This document shows positions 1 through 11,447 of a DNA stretch of 64,000 nucleotides, in pieces. The stretch's first letter is position 1. Every line of letters starts with the position of its first letter. Position numbers and translations under genes: made by a program. This DNA is from Lomentospora prolificans (Eukaryota; Ascomycota; Sordariomycetes; Microascales; Microascaceae), in the NCBI GenBank assembly GCA_029532625.1, contig JARFXM010000009.1, positions 4,030,001-4,094,000 of the forward strand, written 5' to 3'. The notes below the pieces were generated by a model, which saw only the letters and a program-made list of their open reading frames with translations, was not told the origin of the DNA and did no database searches.

Positions 1-1262
1 GATTGCTTCTTCGATTTTGGGAATCATCTCCTTGTAAGGGTGTGAAGCTCATCTTGTCATTGAGCGGGCTCCGAGAGACTGGCGTACACCCTCTTGGCTG
101 AGGACCATGATTTTCTACGGGCCGGGAACATGTCTCTCGTTGGATTAGGTTCTTCGCGACTTCCTGGTCCTCCAATGAGCCTCATTCTGGTGGCATATCT
201 GCATTTTGAATGCTTCCCATCATGAACATGGGGCCCTGTTTATAGAGTGCTTCACTACAAAGCTGCTTCGGTCTCGTTCCGCAAAAAGCGTATGCTAGTC
301 CACATGCCACTCCCGCGGGCCCCAACCGTGGTCTCCGCGGCCTATTCTCCGGCCTAACACCCCATGTACCATCTGAGATATCGGCCTAGGCCTGCCTAAC
401 TCGTGCAGAGACTTTCCCCCACGCTTCTTCGAGGCTCGGGCTCGGGCTTCGACGTCACGAGTGCATCCCATACCAGTCTCTCGGATCCGATGAGGCGCTG
501 TCAGGCAGGATCTCTTGTCACTGTACCATCCCATACCAAACTTTCCAGCGCTGCCTAGATAAATTGAGGCCGTCCAGTGGCAAATTTCAAGGGCGAAGGA
601 TTTCACATCAAAGAATTGAACGGCCAACATGTGCTGCGCATTCTGTAATTTAGTTGCTAACGCGAAGAATACATACCCAAAGAAAATCAAGAAAGGTGGG
701 AGAGTGAAAAGTATTTCGAGAAATCTAAGTGGATAATCGCAACCTACGGGCCGCCGTTAGATGACGCACGAAAGTGCAGCGGGTGCTTCCCGACCTAGTT
801 CATGGCCCATCATGGCCCCAACGTGTTTCGTTGATGTGTATATGTGCGTGGTGCAGGCATCTGCATTAAGAGACGCCTTTCTTCTCGAAAGTTCTAAGCT
901 TAAGCATCATCGAATGCTTCTGTCTACCGTCGCGCGCTACAAACTTAGCCGAACACATCATGGAGTTGTAAGCAGTTCAGTCTATATGAGGTTATTTTAT
1001 AAATGGTTGGTTGAGCGGTCCATCTATATCGAGATATACCAGTGTTCAGGCTTATAGAGGCTTGCCTCGCACTTTCCTCCGCTCGGACACCCACCACCCA
1101 ATCAATGCCCACGGCCGAGTCATGCTAGAAAAAGCAACCTCTGGAGTGACTTTAATACATGAAAAGCTAACCCCAATCACCTGATTCTCAATCTCTTTCA
1201 GTAGACATCGTGCTTCGCCTCCCAACCGGAACTCACTTTATAGGGCATCGTCAATTCATTTC
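1..1262. other. Left-edge intergenic stretch, no supported gene
   Basis: Both strands are broken by stops; the longest frames (about 130 codons on minus at 295-690, 98 codons on plus at 761-1057) resemble no family I know and lack plausible splice partners. It includes the 3' flank of the Cys/His gene that ends at 1263. Confidence 0.5.
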
Positions 1263-3025
1263 CTAAATACATCTGGGTATGTGAAACTCCACGTTCGTAG
1301 TTGCCTGGCCGTGGTGCCTCCTGTCATCGTTGTCTCGTCTCAAACAGCCACGCTTTCTATCAGCCCGCTGGTCCTCATAATACCTCGCGCACTCCCGATA
1401 GTGAGGGTCCCTTTCCGCCCTGTCCCAAAGCTCAGGCGAAGGTCTACGCAGCAGATAGTTGGGTGTGGGCCGGTGCTCCAGGCAATAAGGCGAGGCCCTC
1501 GTCCTATCCGCGAACCTAGCGCATCCGTCCCTCCTGCATCTCGTGTGGTCGCGGCACCGCTGGGTCTCTGGCTCGGCCCTCTCGACGCAGGAGGGATAGT
1601 TGCAGGCGTGTTGGACGCAGTAGGGGGACGGGGCAGCTGCCAGCATGGCGTAGCCAGGAGTCATCGTTGGATGCGCTGGGATGGCCCATTTGGCTGCGAT
1701 GCAGTGCGGCAAGGAGCACTTGTGGACGTTGCAGAGAGCGCTTGGCGGGTTGGTAATGGAGTTGGCGCATTCGCGAATCGTGCATAGATGCGTCGGACAG
1801 TATGCCCTTGACCGGACGGCTCTTCGATCGCAACCCGCAAAGGTACAAACGACGGCGGCGTCTGAGTGAGGCCATGTTAGCGATGGCTTTTTCAAAGAAC
1901 GAGGAGGAAACGGACTCACGGTGGTCGCATCTCTCGAGGGTCTTCTCTCCCTCCATGCTCCGGTATCTTTCACATCCGGGGACAGTGCAGAGTTGATGTC
2001 TTTCACAATACCCGTTCTGCTGCGCGCCTCGATCGCAATTTGGCTTGGAACACGCGTGCTCTGGACACCAGTCGCCTCTACGCCGCTTGAAGCGACAACC
2101 CGATGTCTTGCACTCGTGACTCTTGCAATACACTGACTCCACCTCGTGTCTCCCCTTCTGGCAGCCAACCTCGATACACGAATGAGCCTCGCAGTTCTGG
2201 TCTCCGTGGCGCACATTGTCGCATCCGGAGACCTTGCAATAGTGTAGGCCGCAGTACTTGGCCGCTATACCGTCCTCGTGGATATGACATAGTCGATTGC
2301 AATCCTTGTTCATGCACACCCTGTGCCGGTCGCAGTATCGCGTCCAGGAGCCAGGATTTCCACCGCCCTCGGCGTATGCGGTGCAGCTTGGGCCTTCACA
2401 CGTGTGGCTAGGACAAAAGATGGCAGTTGGCCCTTTTTCCCTCTTGCAGTTGGAGGCGGTGCACCGGTGGTCGGCGCAGTATTTGAGATCTACGTCGTCT
2501 TCTATGACTCGCCGGTTGTCGCAGTCGTCCTTACTGCAGCTGTCTATTGAGGCTAGTCAGAAGAAGCTGCGCTTGGTACAGAGTCTTGTATTAGTTAGTT
2601 CGATTGGGGCACCTCACGCAGTTGAGCACAATACTTGTACTTGTTCGCATTCATGCTCTTGACATAGTTGGTACACCGCGCTCCATTCCCCCCCGTCACG
2701 GTACATCTCGTGTCTACAAGATTTGAATCAGCAACGATTTCCTCCAGGACCATCAACATAGCGCGGACTCACGATCCTGGCAGAACGGAAACCCGCCCGC
2801 CGTCGGTATACTACAAGGCACCTGGCCGTTCTTCCTGCACTGGTGGAACCGGCAAAACTGGCAGGCCACGCGGACATTGTTGATGAGGACGCTGGCCCTC
2901 GCGTATCTGCACGTCCATCCGTTGTTGGTCCACCCGCACTGGAGCCGCTGGGGCTTTGGGGCGGGCTTCTTCTTCCTTGAACTTGAGGAGGGCCCGCGGC
3001 CCGGTTTGCTGTCGAACCATCCCAT
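1263..3025 (-). CDS. Tandem Cys/His-module protein (putative zinc-binding repeat protein)
   Basis: I do not know a name for this protein. Four exons join cleanly: 2773-3025, 2618-2713, 1920-2543 and 1263-1861 (introns of 59, 74 and 58 nt with GT...AG ends), giving about 523 residues. After a basic, Ser/Lys-rich N-terminus (about 30 residues) nearly the whole chain is a series of about 16 modules of the form aromatic-C-x2-H-x(1-4)-C-x4-C, for example YCADHRCTASNC, WCPEHACSKPNC and YCVQHACNYPSC, spaced 20-35 residues apart. The C-terminal 60 residues are charged and lack the module. The regular Cys/His spacing suggests zinc coordination; this is inference. The start was placed at MGWFDS (3025); an in-frame ATG 46 codons upstream at 3163 is possible but its extra sequence looks like leader DNA. 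Each of the three introns is phase 1 and splits a CAC His codon. No signal peptide or membrane segment is seen. Function unknown. Confidence 0.85.
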
Positions 3026-4300
3026 GTTACCCAGTACTAGATGATTAGTCCTGTTTTCTTTCACTGGGGAATTGGGGTTGGGTTGAGCCGAAACTACGAC
3101 AGATGGAATGCAAAGTTTCGAGGGTTGGAATATCCCAATCGCTGGAGAATGAGGAAGGGCCACGTCGGTACGTTTATATCTGTTTGAGCTGATTGCTTAA
3201 ACACGTCACGTAGAATAATTTCGTACTACAGTAGCTCAACGACTCTCCCAAAGGGCCTTACACTAGATACTATCACCGCATCCATACATGTAGTCACCCA
3301 TTCTGGAACACCTTCGAAGGCCCCGGCAACCTACATACCCTGTACGCCTCGAGAATCCGCCTTTTCCCTCACCTCCCGAGGCGGGATCGTCCAACTCCCA
3401 ACGCACCAGCCTTTGCTCTTCCACGATCTATACATCCCTGCATGTTTGGTTGGCGGTATAGGTTGCCTTCACCGAGCTGCAAGAGACTGGAGAACGAAGG
3501 AAGGAAAGGATGCATCTCGTGGCGTGACTCGCATGTTTGCTCTCACCGGTGACTAGGTCTTCTTGACCTTTTGCATCGTCGAGTTGGGGGGAGGGGGAAG
3601 CTTTATTAATGCCACTTCTTCTCGAATACGGTGGCTGGGCAGTCCCTGCTTCATACGTGGTCCGTCCCTAACACGTTTCTCAAGAAACCCTTTTGACTCT
3701 TATAGTGTTTGTCTCTCTGGCGTGCCGAAGAAATCAAAGAAACAAGGAGGAAGAAATGCTTTGCTTGGGCCTGTTTCCCCTCTATCCCGTCCTACGCCCA
3801 ACACACCGAAACAAAGCTCCAGGCTACTCGCATTACCAGACATACTAATAAGGGTACGTACGGTTCAGCAAGAAGATTACAACGTGTGACGTCAGTGAAA
3901 TAGGATGAATAGGCGGCCAGACTCAACGTCAAGCAACTACACGGGGCCGGCTCTATCTTGCATAATGAACGACTCACTGGTCACGAAAGTCACTCCTGTG
4001 GAAAGCCCAGCTGGAAACGAATAAAACGGAAAAGCCCTTGGCATTGCCTTCAAAGGCAAAGTAATGCCTATTATTCTATAAGATATCGCTCGCTATCCTC
4101 GCATCCGTAAAAGAGAAAGAAGCCCGTCTTTCGCCGACCCAAGTGATGATTAAATTGCCCGATATTCGAGAAGCCATCCCGATAGCCCATACATTAAAAA
4201 TCATGCATTCAGCAAGGCACCTGTCGCGTAGTGATAATCGACCCCCCTCCCTTTTCCGTCCTCTATGGCTAATAGTTTCTAAATAAAGGAACGAGTTCTT
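3026..4300. other. Intergenic between the Cys/His gene and TBF1
   Basis: This is the 5' flank of the Cys/His gene (minus) and 3' flank of the TBF1-like gene (minus). Frames up to about 108 codons occur but none is recognisable. The part just below 4430 stays open in the TBF1 frame down to 4301 and is listed separately. Confidence 0.5.
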
Positions 4301-4429
4301 TCAACTCGTATCCTTGGTTTTTCTCGGCCGCCCGCCCTTCTTCGAAGAACCGACGGGCTTCTTCAATGACGCCAACGACGCCACTATTTCCTTGGCCGTC
4401 ACTTCCGACGGCTTGGGTAAGATCGGCCT
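4301..4429 (-). other. Open AT-hook-coding extension behind the TBF1 stop codon
   Basis: Directly after the TAG at 4432-4430 the same frame stays open for 42 codons until a TGA at 4303-4301. The translated segment is Lys/Ser-rich and contains KKGGRPRKTK, which carries the GRP core flanked by basic residues of an AT-hook (minor-groove DNA binding). It could be reached by stop-codon readthrough, or by an 81-nt in-frame intron with donor GTAACG and acceptor GGCTAG that removes the TAG; no good branch point is visible for that intron. It could also be the remnant of a C-terminus lost by a nonsense change, or chance. Confidence 0.4.
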
Positions 4430-7400
4430 CTAGCCGGACCTAGCTTCCTTGGTCATCTCGGCCCGCAGCCTCTCAAGCAGCGCAGCGTTGGTCGCCTCGG
4501 CCTCCGTTACCCGGGAGAACAGGTTAGCGGGAATGGTCGACGTGGGGAATGACTGTGACAGTGTGACGGGAGGAGTCGATATCCGGGACGTGGCGAGCGA
4601 GTGGAGCGCGTTCTGGTGCGCAGACGTCGTAGGTGGGAAATTGGTCAAAGTCGCCGCCGAAAGCGGGAGAGATGGCATCTTCGGAAGCTGGCTTACGGAC
4701 GGTGCGGGCGCAGGTGCCGGGGTCGTGACGGTGGAGGCGGCTGTGGTCGTCGCCGGTGCAGCCGCGGGTGTAGGCGCTGATACGGGCGCCGGGGTCGACG
4801 TTGGCATAGCCGAGGGCTGCGACTGCGACTGCGACTGCGACTGCGCCTGCGCCTGTCCTTGTGGAGGAACTTGTGGCCTCGATTGCGCTACGCCGGGGGT
4901 TTGGACCGCCTGGCCCTGAGCCGGTTGGGCCGGAGCTGCCTGGGCGGGGACCTGGGCAGGTGCGGCGTTTGCGGAAGCTGGCGTAGGGGGCGCCGGGCTT
5001 GATGAAGCCGTCTTGGCGCGATCTGCCATGCCCGCGGGAATGGCTCCAGCGGCTTGCAAAGTCGAAAGTGCCATATTGGCCGTAGGAGCCGGGGCTGCCG
5101 GAGGGACGGGAGCAGGCGCCACCATGGGCGCAGAAACGGGCACAGCGGCTTGTGGCTCTCGCGTGGGTGCGTTTGACGGGGCCGGAGACGCCTGGATAGG
5201 TCGCTGGGCAGCTGCAGACTGCGCTTGTCCTTGCGCCATCGCCGGTGTTGTGATCTGAGCGGCCAGGGCGGCTTGCGCAGGCGTGACCACGCCCGAAGGC
5301 TGCTGACGGGTCATGTTCGCGGCACCCGTTTGGTTATGGTTTGCCATTTGGGGCGAATTCTGCAGGCTTCCGGAAAGCCCTCCCAAAAGACCCTGAGCCT
5401 TGGCCTGATCTTCCTCGCGACTGAGTCTCGCTCGCTCCTCTGCCTCCTTGCGGGCGGCCTGGTTTGGCGCACGGGTTTTCAGCTCGCCGGTAACAGCTGA
5501 GAGGTAGTATGGCATCTCGGACTGCGTCTTGAGGAAGAATAGCTTGAGATTTCGGGCCTTGTCCTTCAGCTGAACCTGCGTCCGGTCCTTTAGGACATCG
5601 GAGATAGTGCCACTAGGGCCAAATAAGCTCAGGATCTGACTCCAGTGGGGTCCCTTTACCATGTCAAGACCAGTCATAAGAGCCTTTTCTTCTTCAGGGG
5701 TCCACGGGCGGCGAGTCGAGTGGATGCCCTCTCTTCGAGTGTGCGCCGTTGATTTCGAAAGCGCCGCTTGCCGTGCTTTATCGTATAGTATAGACGTGGG
5801 GCATGTTTGATTGGGAGGAAGCTCTCCAGGCGCAGCTGTTCCTCGCCCTTGGCCTGCGGCAGGACCTTGGGCGTGATTGGCAACCTGAGGAAGACCGGCA
5901 TGGGGAAGTGGATGTCCTTGAAGGTGAGCCTGGGGATGACCAGGCATAGGTACAAGTGGTGGGCCAGCGGGGGCAGCGCCTTGAGCGGTGCTTGGCATCT
6001 GGTGGGCATACACCCCTTGCTGTGTCTGGGGCATTTGCGCTGCTTTGAGCAAGTATAGATTTTGGGCGGTGGTATCATGATCTAGTCTGTGAGTTAGTCG
6101 CTCGTTCGAAATCAGGGAGGGGCGTGGACTCAAGGCAATATAACTTACGAACTGGAGGAGGAGCCGGAGTAGCAGGTAGAGACGCTCGAGCAAGTTCCGC
6201 CTCGCGTGCCGAGATCTTCTGATTTATAAACTGACGTATCAATCCAAGCTCTGCTCCGATTCCGTTTAACACCGCATCACTCAAAGGTTTGACGTCAACA
6301 TCGGCAGTCGGCGCCGCAGCGCTTTCTTGGGGCTGTGACGTGGCGTTAGGTGCCGAAGACTGGCCGCCCGCCGCAGGTGTTGGGTTTTGGGACCCCGACG
6401 TGGCTTCGGCAGGCTTCTCATCAGCCGGAGGCTTCGGGTCCGTGATCTCGGCTAAGAGCGATGTAACCTCATCGGCGATGAAGGTGTTCGTCTTCTGCCA
6501 GTAGTCATCGTCATCCTGCAATGAGGTACTGCGATGCGTCGTGGGTTGTTGCTTTCCAACTGTCCTCGCGCTGACCGCGAGGGTCTGGCAATGGTCGGCA
6601 TGCGCCACCAGCTCTCCGTGGATATACGATCCAAGCTGTCGTAATAGTGAATCAGGAGGGTATCTCTCAACAAGCACTTGGGCTGTAGGGATTGTACATT
6701 AGCGTCCGCTTCATACTATCTAGCCCAGGGGGGTTTCACCAACCGTTATTGCCACTCTCTTCGTACTCTTGTAATAAGAGCGACATTCTTATCTCCGCCG
6801 AGGTTAACATAGCCGCCTCATCGTCAAAACTGTCCTGGTTCCAACTCCGTTCTTTGAGTGTCGACTCGAGACCGTCGACAAAGACTTCTTGCAACAGGTC
6901 GGCCGGTGACTTTCCAGAGGTGTTTTCCGTCAAAAGACTCAACGCCAGCTGAGTTTTCAGCTCTAACAGGAGATTGGAGTGGTCGATCGTGAACTTCCTC
7001 GTGCCGTAGACGAAAACCTTGAAGAATCGCTCGTGTAGAGTTGGGAGGTACGCCTCGTCCTCGGAGAAAAGATCGATACCGAATCGAGTAAGGTTTGCCA
7101 ACCGCACCGTCTTGCGGTGTTTCTGATCATCGAGGCCAAGCTTATGCCACTCTAAAAGGTCCTCTTCGGTCTGAGAAAAGTTCCTCCACGCCTGCTCAAA
7201 CTGGGTCACCTTGAAGCTATAGGAGGCATAAAAGTCAGAGTCGAGATCGCGGAGGGCGTCTATAGACTCTTCAAACGGCTCTTGCGATAGCCATTCCAAT
7301 ACTTGCACAGCCTACAACGTACGTTAGCGTAATCGCAAATACAGGAGGAGACAAGCCAAAGACGTACCGTCATTCCAAGCAGCTGCATGTTCATGCCGCG

Positions 7401-8271
7401 TAGCGCCTGTGCCGGTGCCTCAAGCATCCTCCTACGTTTCCTTGGATGCACCGCCGCTTTCGGCGCTTGGGTTTGGGTATGCGCTTGCGGGTCTGGAGTC
7501 GCATTTTCTTTAGCAGGTTCTGGGGTTTGCGTCTCCTTTCCCGGCTCCGGTTTTACAGACGGAGATTTCTCAATAGACGGGAGGGGTGTTGATGGAGCGG
7601 CTAGAGGCGCCTGCGGTATGGCGGGTGTGGCTACGGCAGCGGGCGTCGCTGGAGCAGGAGGTGGGGTAACCGCAGGAGCTGTGGGAACAGGCGTCGCACG
7701 CGCGAGGCTAGAGACTTGATCTGGCGATAGGATATTGGCTTCGTCTGTAGGTTCCGTCTTGATACGTTTCGCTGTAGGAGCCTCGGATATCGGAGACGCG
7801 GCCCGCTTTGTTGGAGAGGGGGGGGACTGGGAGGGTCGGCGGCGCCATCGAGGGTTGGACTGATAGGGGGGTTGTTGTATTCCCCAAAGGATTAGTGGGC
7901 GTGGTAGTCGCGGCGTTGGTTGCGGTATCTTGTAACGCGCTCTCTAAAGGGGTTGTGTTCTGGTTCGCGCCCAGATTGAAGCTGATTTGCCCGGGAATAT
8001 TCGTTGAAGGGCTTGCGGATGGTTGTGCGGCGATCGGTGCAGGGGATTCCGCAGGCATGTTTGACGTGGGCGCCTCTAGGGGCTCAGCTGCAGCATCGGT
8101 CAAAGACTGTAATAGATGGTCTGCAGAGGCAGCATCGAAGCCGAGTTCCACGGATGGCTGCACGTCGAAGCTGGGCGAGGTTAACGCGGGAGCGGGCTCC
8201 GGGCCGGGGGCGTTTTGCAGGCCATCGCCACTGGAGCCCGTCGCGGCCGTCGTCGTTACATCTTCGGGCAT
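4430..8271 (-). CDS. TBF1: TBF1-type telobox Myb DNA-binding protein with TRFH-like domain
   Basis: Predicted to bind TTAGGG-type telomeric or subtelomeric repeats and promoters in the nucleus, as known for fungal Tbf1 and vertebrate TRF. Exons: 7368-8271, 6744-7311, 6149-6682 and 4430-6081, joined by introns with donors GTACGT, GTTGGT and GTAAGT. The product is about 1,218 residues once one G is dropped from the G8 run at 7818-7825; as written, that run breaks the frame. The N-terminal 300 residues are Pro/Ala/Thr-rich and disordered, ending in a basic RKRRRM patch. Residues about 300-490 form the predicted helical TRFH-like dimerisation region. Around residues 790-850 lies a single Myb repeat (start RRPWTPEEEKAL) whose third helix carries the telobox signature QLKDKARNLK. 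The rest is Ala/Pro/Gln-rich with an SQ repeat and a short coiled segment near the end. It is roughly twice the length of yeast Tbf1. Family assignment is firm from the telobox; exact exon borders are by eye. Confidence 0.85.
4818..4854 (-). repeat. Hexanucleotide repeat encoding an SQ run in TBF1
   Basis: About five near-perfect copies of TGCGAC on plus (GTCGCA on minus) encode a Ser-Gln repeat in the disordered C-terminal half of the TBF1-like protein. The unit length of six keeps frame, so copy-number change would be tolerated. Confidence 0.85.
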
Positions 8272-11150
8272 GCTTTCGAAATGGATAGGTCTCTGGTTTT
8301 CGGGTCTAGGAGTTGGCGGCGGGAAGGATCGAGCGATTCAGCCTGGATCAAGCCATTGTCGAGAGGTGTTTGGGCAGGCGCAGGTCACGTCGAAAGCCAC
8401 CCCAGCGCAGGTATCCTAGACGGGGCGATGTTGTTACGGTCAAGACCTGAAGGCACACCTCCCCGGACAGTTTACGGCTATGCGCGACGATGGTGTCTCG
8501 GTGTTGCGACGACAATGCGAGTCTTTCCTCACGGCGGGGGTTGGTTCAGCGGTAGGTTCGATAACGACGATAAGAAAAAAGTTGGAAGGCGGTCAAGGTG
8601 AAGAAATTTTGCCCTCGTCCTCTTGAGAGCCCCATTCAAAGTATAAACTAAGGCTCCTACACTGACCAACCATTGATTGATGCACGCGCGATTGGGGCCA
8701 GAAGACAAATGTACAGAGATGCATAGCAACACAAGCAAAGAATTAAAGCAAGTAACTTGAACTTGCGGATTCTCACCCTGCTCGAAACTATTCGCGGCCG
8801 AAATATTTTGATATTCTTGCCACTGTCGAGCATTTTCGGCCTCTTCAAAGAAGTAATACATGTGAAATGTTAACCTGGTACATTCCGCAGCACCCGCACA
8901 GCGAGAAATCATAAGTACTTCACTAACGGGACATACGGCGATGCGCGGACAACTGTATTCGTCTAGATCGAGCTGTTCCTCAAGATGTACGGATATATCA
9001 ATTGCACATAAGGATAGATAGACCCTCAAGGTTGCAGGCTTATGAGCCAGCTGAGCACCCCGCGGAAGGCGCGGAGATGGCGGTGTCCTTTGATAAATAA
9101 TGATAACGGCGAACGTGAGTGTGCCTCCCAGCCTCGCTGATTACTCTCTGAAAATGAAAATAAAATTATTAACTGATCGCACCTAATCATGACAAATTCG
9201 ACAAGTAAAGAAACGAAAAGAAAAGAAAGCGAAACCCCCAAAACTTGTGCCGTTGGAGCGAGGAGAAATACCCCGTTCACAAAGAAGGCATCAATCTGTG
9301 GGGTAGAATGGGTGCCACTTCACCAACCAGGTTATGCACCCCTCGCGCACGTCACGCGTCCTTCCACAGAGAATCCCGTGGTCCGGGGAATATTCTCCCT
9401 TGATGGCTGCTTCACCCTGTACAAGTCCGCAGGTCCAACGGCGCCGGGCCATCGGATTGTGATAGGTGGTTGAGTGTCCGTCTCCAGCTCGTGGCAGATG
9501 TACGCGAGAGCTCGCGGTGGGTGGGCCTGTAAGCAAAGATGCAATCCACGATGTGGCTCCGGCCTAGAGGACGTGAGTTCATTTCCCGATCCAGCGACTT
9601 TAGCTTGCGAAATTCGGGGGTACGGTAGACCCGAGGCATGTACGAAGTATTATGGGTTTTTATGGAGGCTTAAGGAGGTTTTAGAAAGATATCAGCTTGG
9701 GTCGAAGACCGCGTCGATTCCCACCACCTCGAATTTTCGAGCTTTTGCGAGCGCCAAAAAGAAAAAATGCTCTGGCGAATATGGTGAAATATGACCTTGG
9801 GATCTCGGTCAACTATGGCTGGCATTTTGACGACCCGTCCTGCCATGGCAAACTTTTCTTTCGCCCGTTGCCGTCTGCTGGCTGGGAGCACAGTGAGCGC
9901 CAGGCTGGGATGATGTTTCGCTACAGGATTAGCCCGAGCTGGCTCTCGAGAGGGGTTGCAACAGTGGGCCAGCAGGACCAACGGTATGAGTGGGTGAGGC
10001 TGGCCTGGCTGGCTAGTGCGGGACACTCACTGGGAGAGAGCCAGCCAGCAGGGAGCAATTTGCACCGAGTCTCCCCCTACTGCCCACGCTTGGTTACCGC
10101 TAGGTGTTTCCTTGGGGTAGCTTTGCACGCATACTACTGCACTAGGTGCGGTTCCGCTTCTGGCAGTACTGATGTACTCGGGGTACTTTGTGGTAAAAAT
10201 GCCGACGATTGAAAGTGGCGATCAAGATGATCGCTGATCATCCCGCCGAAGGTATTGGTACGCCAGGCCCGCATGGTCAAGTACGCTCACCAACGGAAAA
10301 GCCAGCCAGAACGAGGGGTCGTGTTGGGCTCGGATTAGCCAGGCAATCCCACACGGCGAGCAGGACGTCACTGCTCCAAGTGGGAAAGAGTGTCGCGCAT
10401 ACTATACCAGCGCTTCTCGTTGAGTAAATTGCTCTGCTGTATTTATGAAATTTCAAAACGAATTCCGGTGGAACCTGAGAAAGAGAGAGAGAGAGAGAGT
10501 GAGAGCCGTGGATGACGTGCAAGCTCACAAATCACTCCCGTCGCCGCGGGGATACGCCAGCCAGCAATGGGTGTGGTTTTGCTACCCCGCATTTTCGCCA
10601 GAACTCTGCGGTCTGGTGTCCCGTAGAAGGTCGGGCCTGGCTGGCTTCTGCACCGCACCGCCGTTAACCGTTACAGCTGGCCACCAAAAAGTTCTACCAG
10701 GCAGGCAACATGAAGCCAGCTACCAGCAGGTAGTGGCACTATGAATCTCTTAGCTTCTCGCAGGGGCAAAGGAAGGGACTGGAAGAGGAATTCATCGAGT
10801 AACATGATGGATCGATCGCATTCGTATGTGCTCGATAGCCAGCCATCCACTTATCTTGGTGTAGCGCCCCCGATGTGTACCGAACAGTATAGTGAAAGAG
10901 CATCAAGAATAATCTCTTCACTTGATCTGGCCGATGCTGCTCCAATTGATGACGCTCCAGTGGCTTGTACTGCCCTAGTCCCGGGTGCGGACCTATCCCA
11001 TGATGGTTTTCTTTAGCTACCGATCATCCCTTGCTCCGACGCCAGCGTATCTCCAGACGGCGGCTGCCCCTCCCTTCCTGGGTCGTATACACCATTACAG
11101 ACTCGCCTCTGGCACATCGCTCCAAGTCCATGATTCCGAGCCACTCGTGG
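8272..11150. other. Intergenic between TBF1 and aldA, with a CAGC-rich patch
   Basis: The two genes are divergent, so this 2.9 kb holds both promoters. Frames of 166 codons (8529-9029, minus) and 171 codons (9697-10212, plus) exist but resemble nothing I know. Between about 10000 and 10850 short AGCC/GGCT tandem blocks recur on both strands (10000-10016, 10039-10050, 10300-10309, 10557-10566, 10637-10645, 10837-10844), and a GA-rich run sits near 10480-10500. Confidence 0.5.
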
Positions 11151-11184
11151 TCCTCCTCCTCCTCCTCCTCCTCCTCCTCCTCCC
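11151..11184 (+). repeat. (TCC)n trinucleotide tract in the aldA promoter
   Basis: About eleven consecutive TCC/CTC units on plus, followed by more C-rich sequence. Pyrimidine tracts of this kind are common upstream of strongly expressed fungal genes; a function here is inference. Confidence 0.9.
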
Positions 11185-11197
11185 CTTCCCTCCCCTC

Positions 11198-11234
11198 CCC
11201 CGGGGTCCCCCGTCCCCGGTCCCCCGTTCCCCGC
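11198..11234. promoter_or_regulatory. Cluster of CreA-consensus matches upstream of aldA
   Basis: The CreA/Cre1 carbon-catabolite repressor consensus SYGGRG is matched, directly or on the opposite strand, at 11198-11205 (overlapping CCCCGG and CCGGGG), 11214-11219 (CCCCGG) and 11229-11234 (CCCCGC). In Aspergillus aldA is known to be under carbon catabolite control, so the placement is sensible, but the region is so C-rich that matches could be incidental. Confidence 0.4.
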
Positions 11235-11435
11235 ACCTAGTTCGAGACGCCTCAAGTTAGAGCTCCCCCCCCTCTTTGCGAGTAGTCTCGAATCATTGGC
11301 GCCCGATTTTCCTACCGCCCCGCCTCGTGGAATTCGTGTACCTACGACCTTGGTAAAAGCAAACGCAAACGGGTTTGACCCCTCCGTCCTCAGCCTGTAC
11401 GACGGGACGGTCAGTGCTGCCGTGGCATGTGCGAG

Positions 11436-11445
11436 TATATAATAA
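11436..11445 (+). promoter_or_regulatory. TATA box of aldA
   Basis: TATATAATAA lies 146 nt upstream of the aldA start codon, a usual distance for a filamentous fungal TATA element. It is followed by a CT-rich leader typical of highly expressed fungal genes. Confidence 0.65.
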
Positions 11446-11447
11446 CC

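Noticed and set aside
1..52. Possible start of a minus-strand gene running off the left edge (ATG at 52-50)
   Set aside because: Only 17 codons are visible, with no motif; cannot be told from chance.
8529..9029. 166-codon minus frame upstream of TBF1
   Set aside because: No recognised domain or fitting splice sites, and it occupies the TBF1 promoter region.
9697..10212. 171-codon plus frame
   Set aside because: Composition looks random, it crosses the CAGC-rich patch, and no family resemblance is seen.
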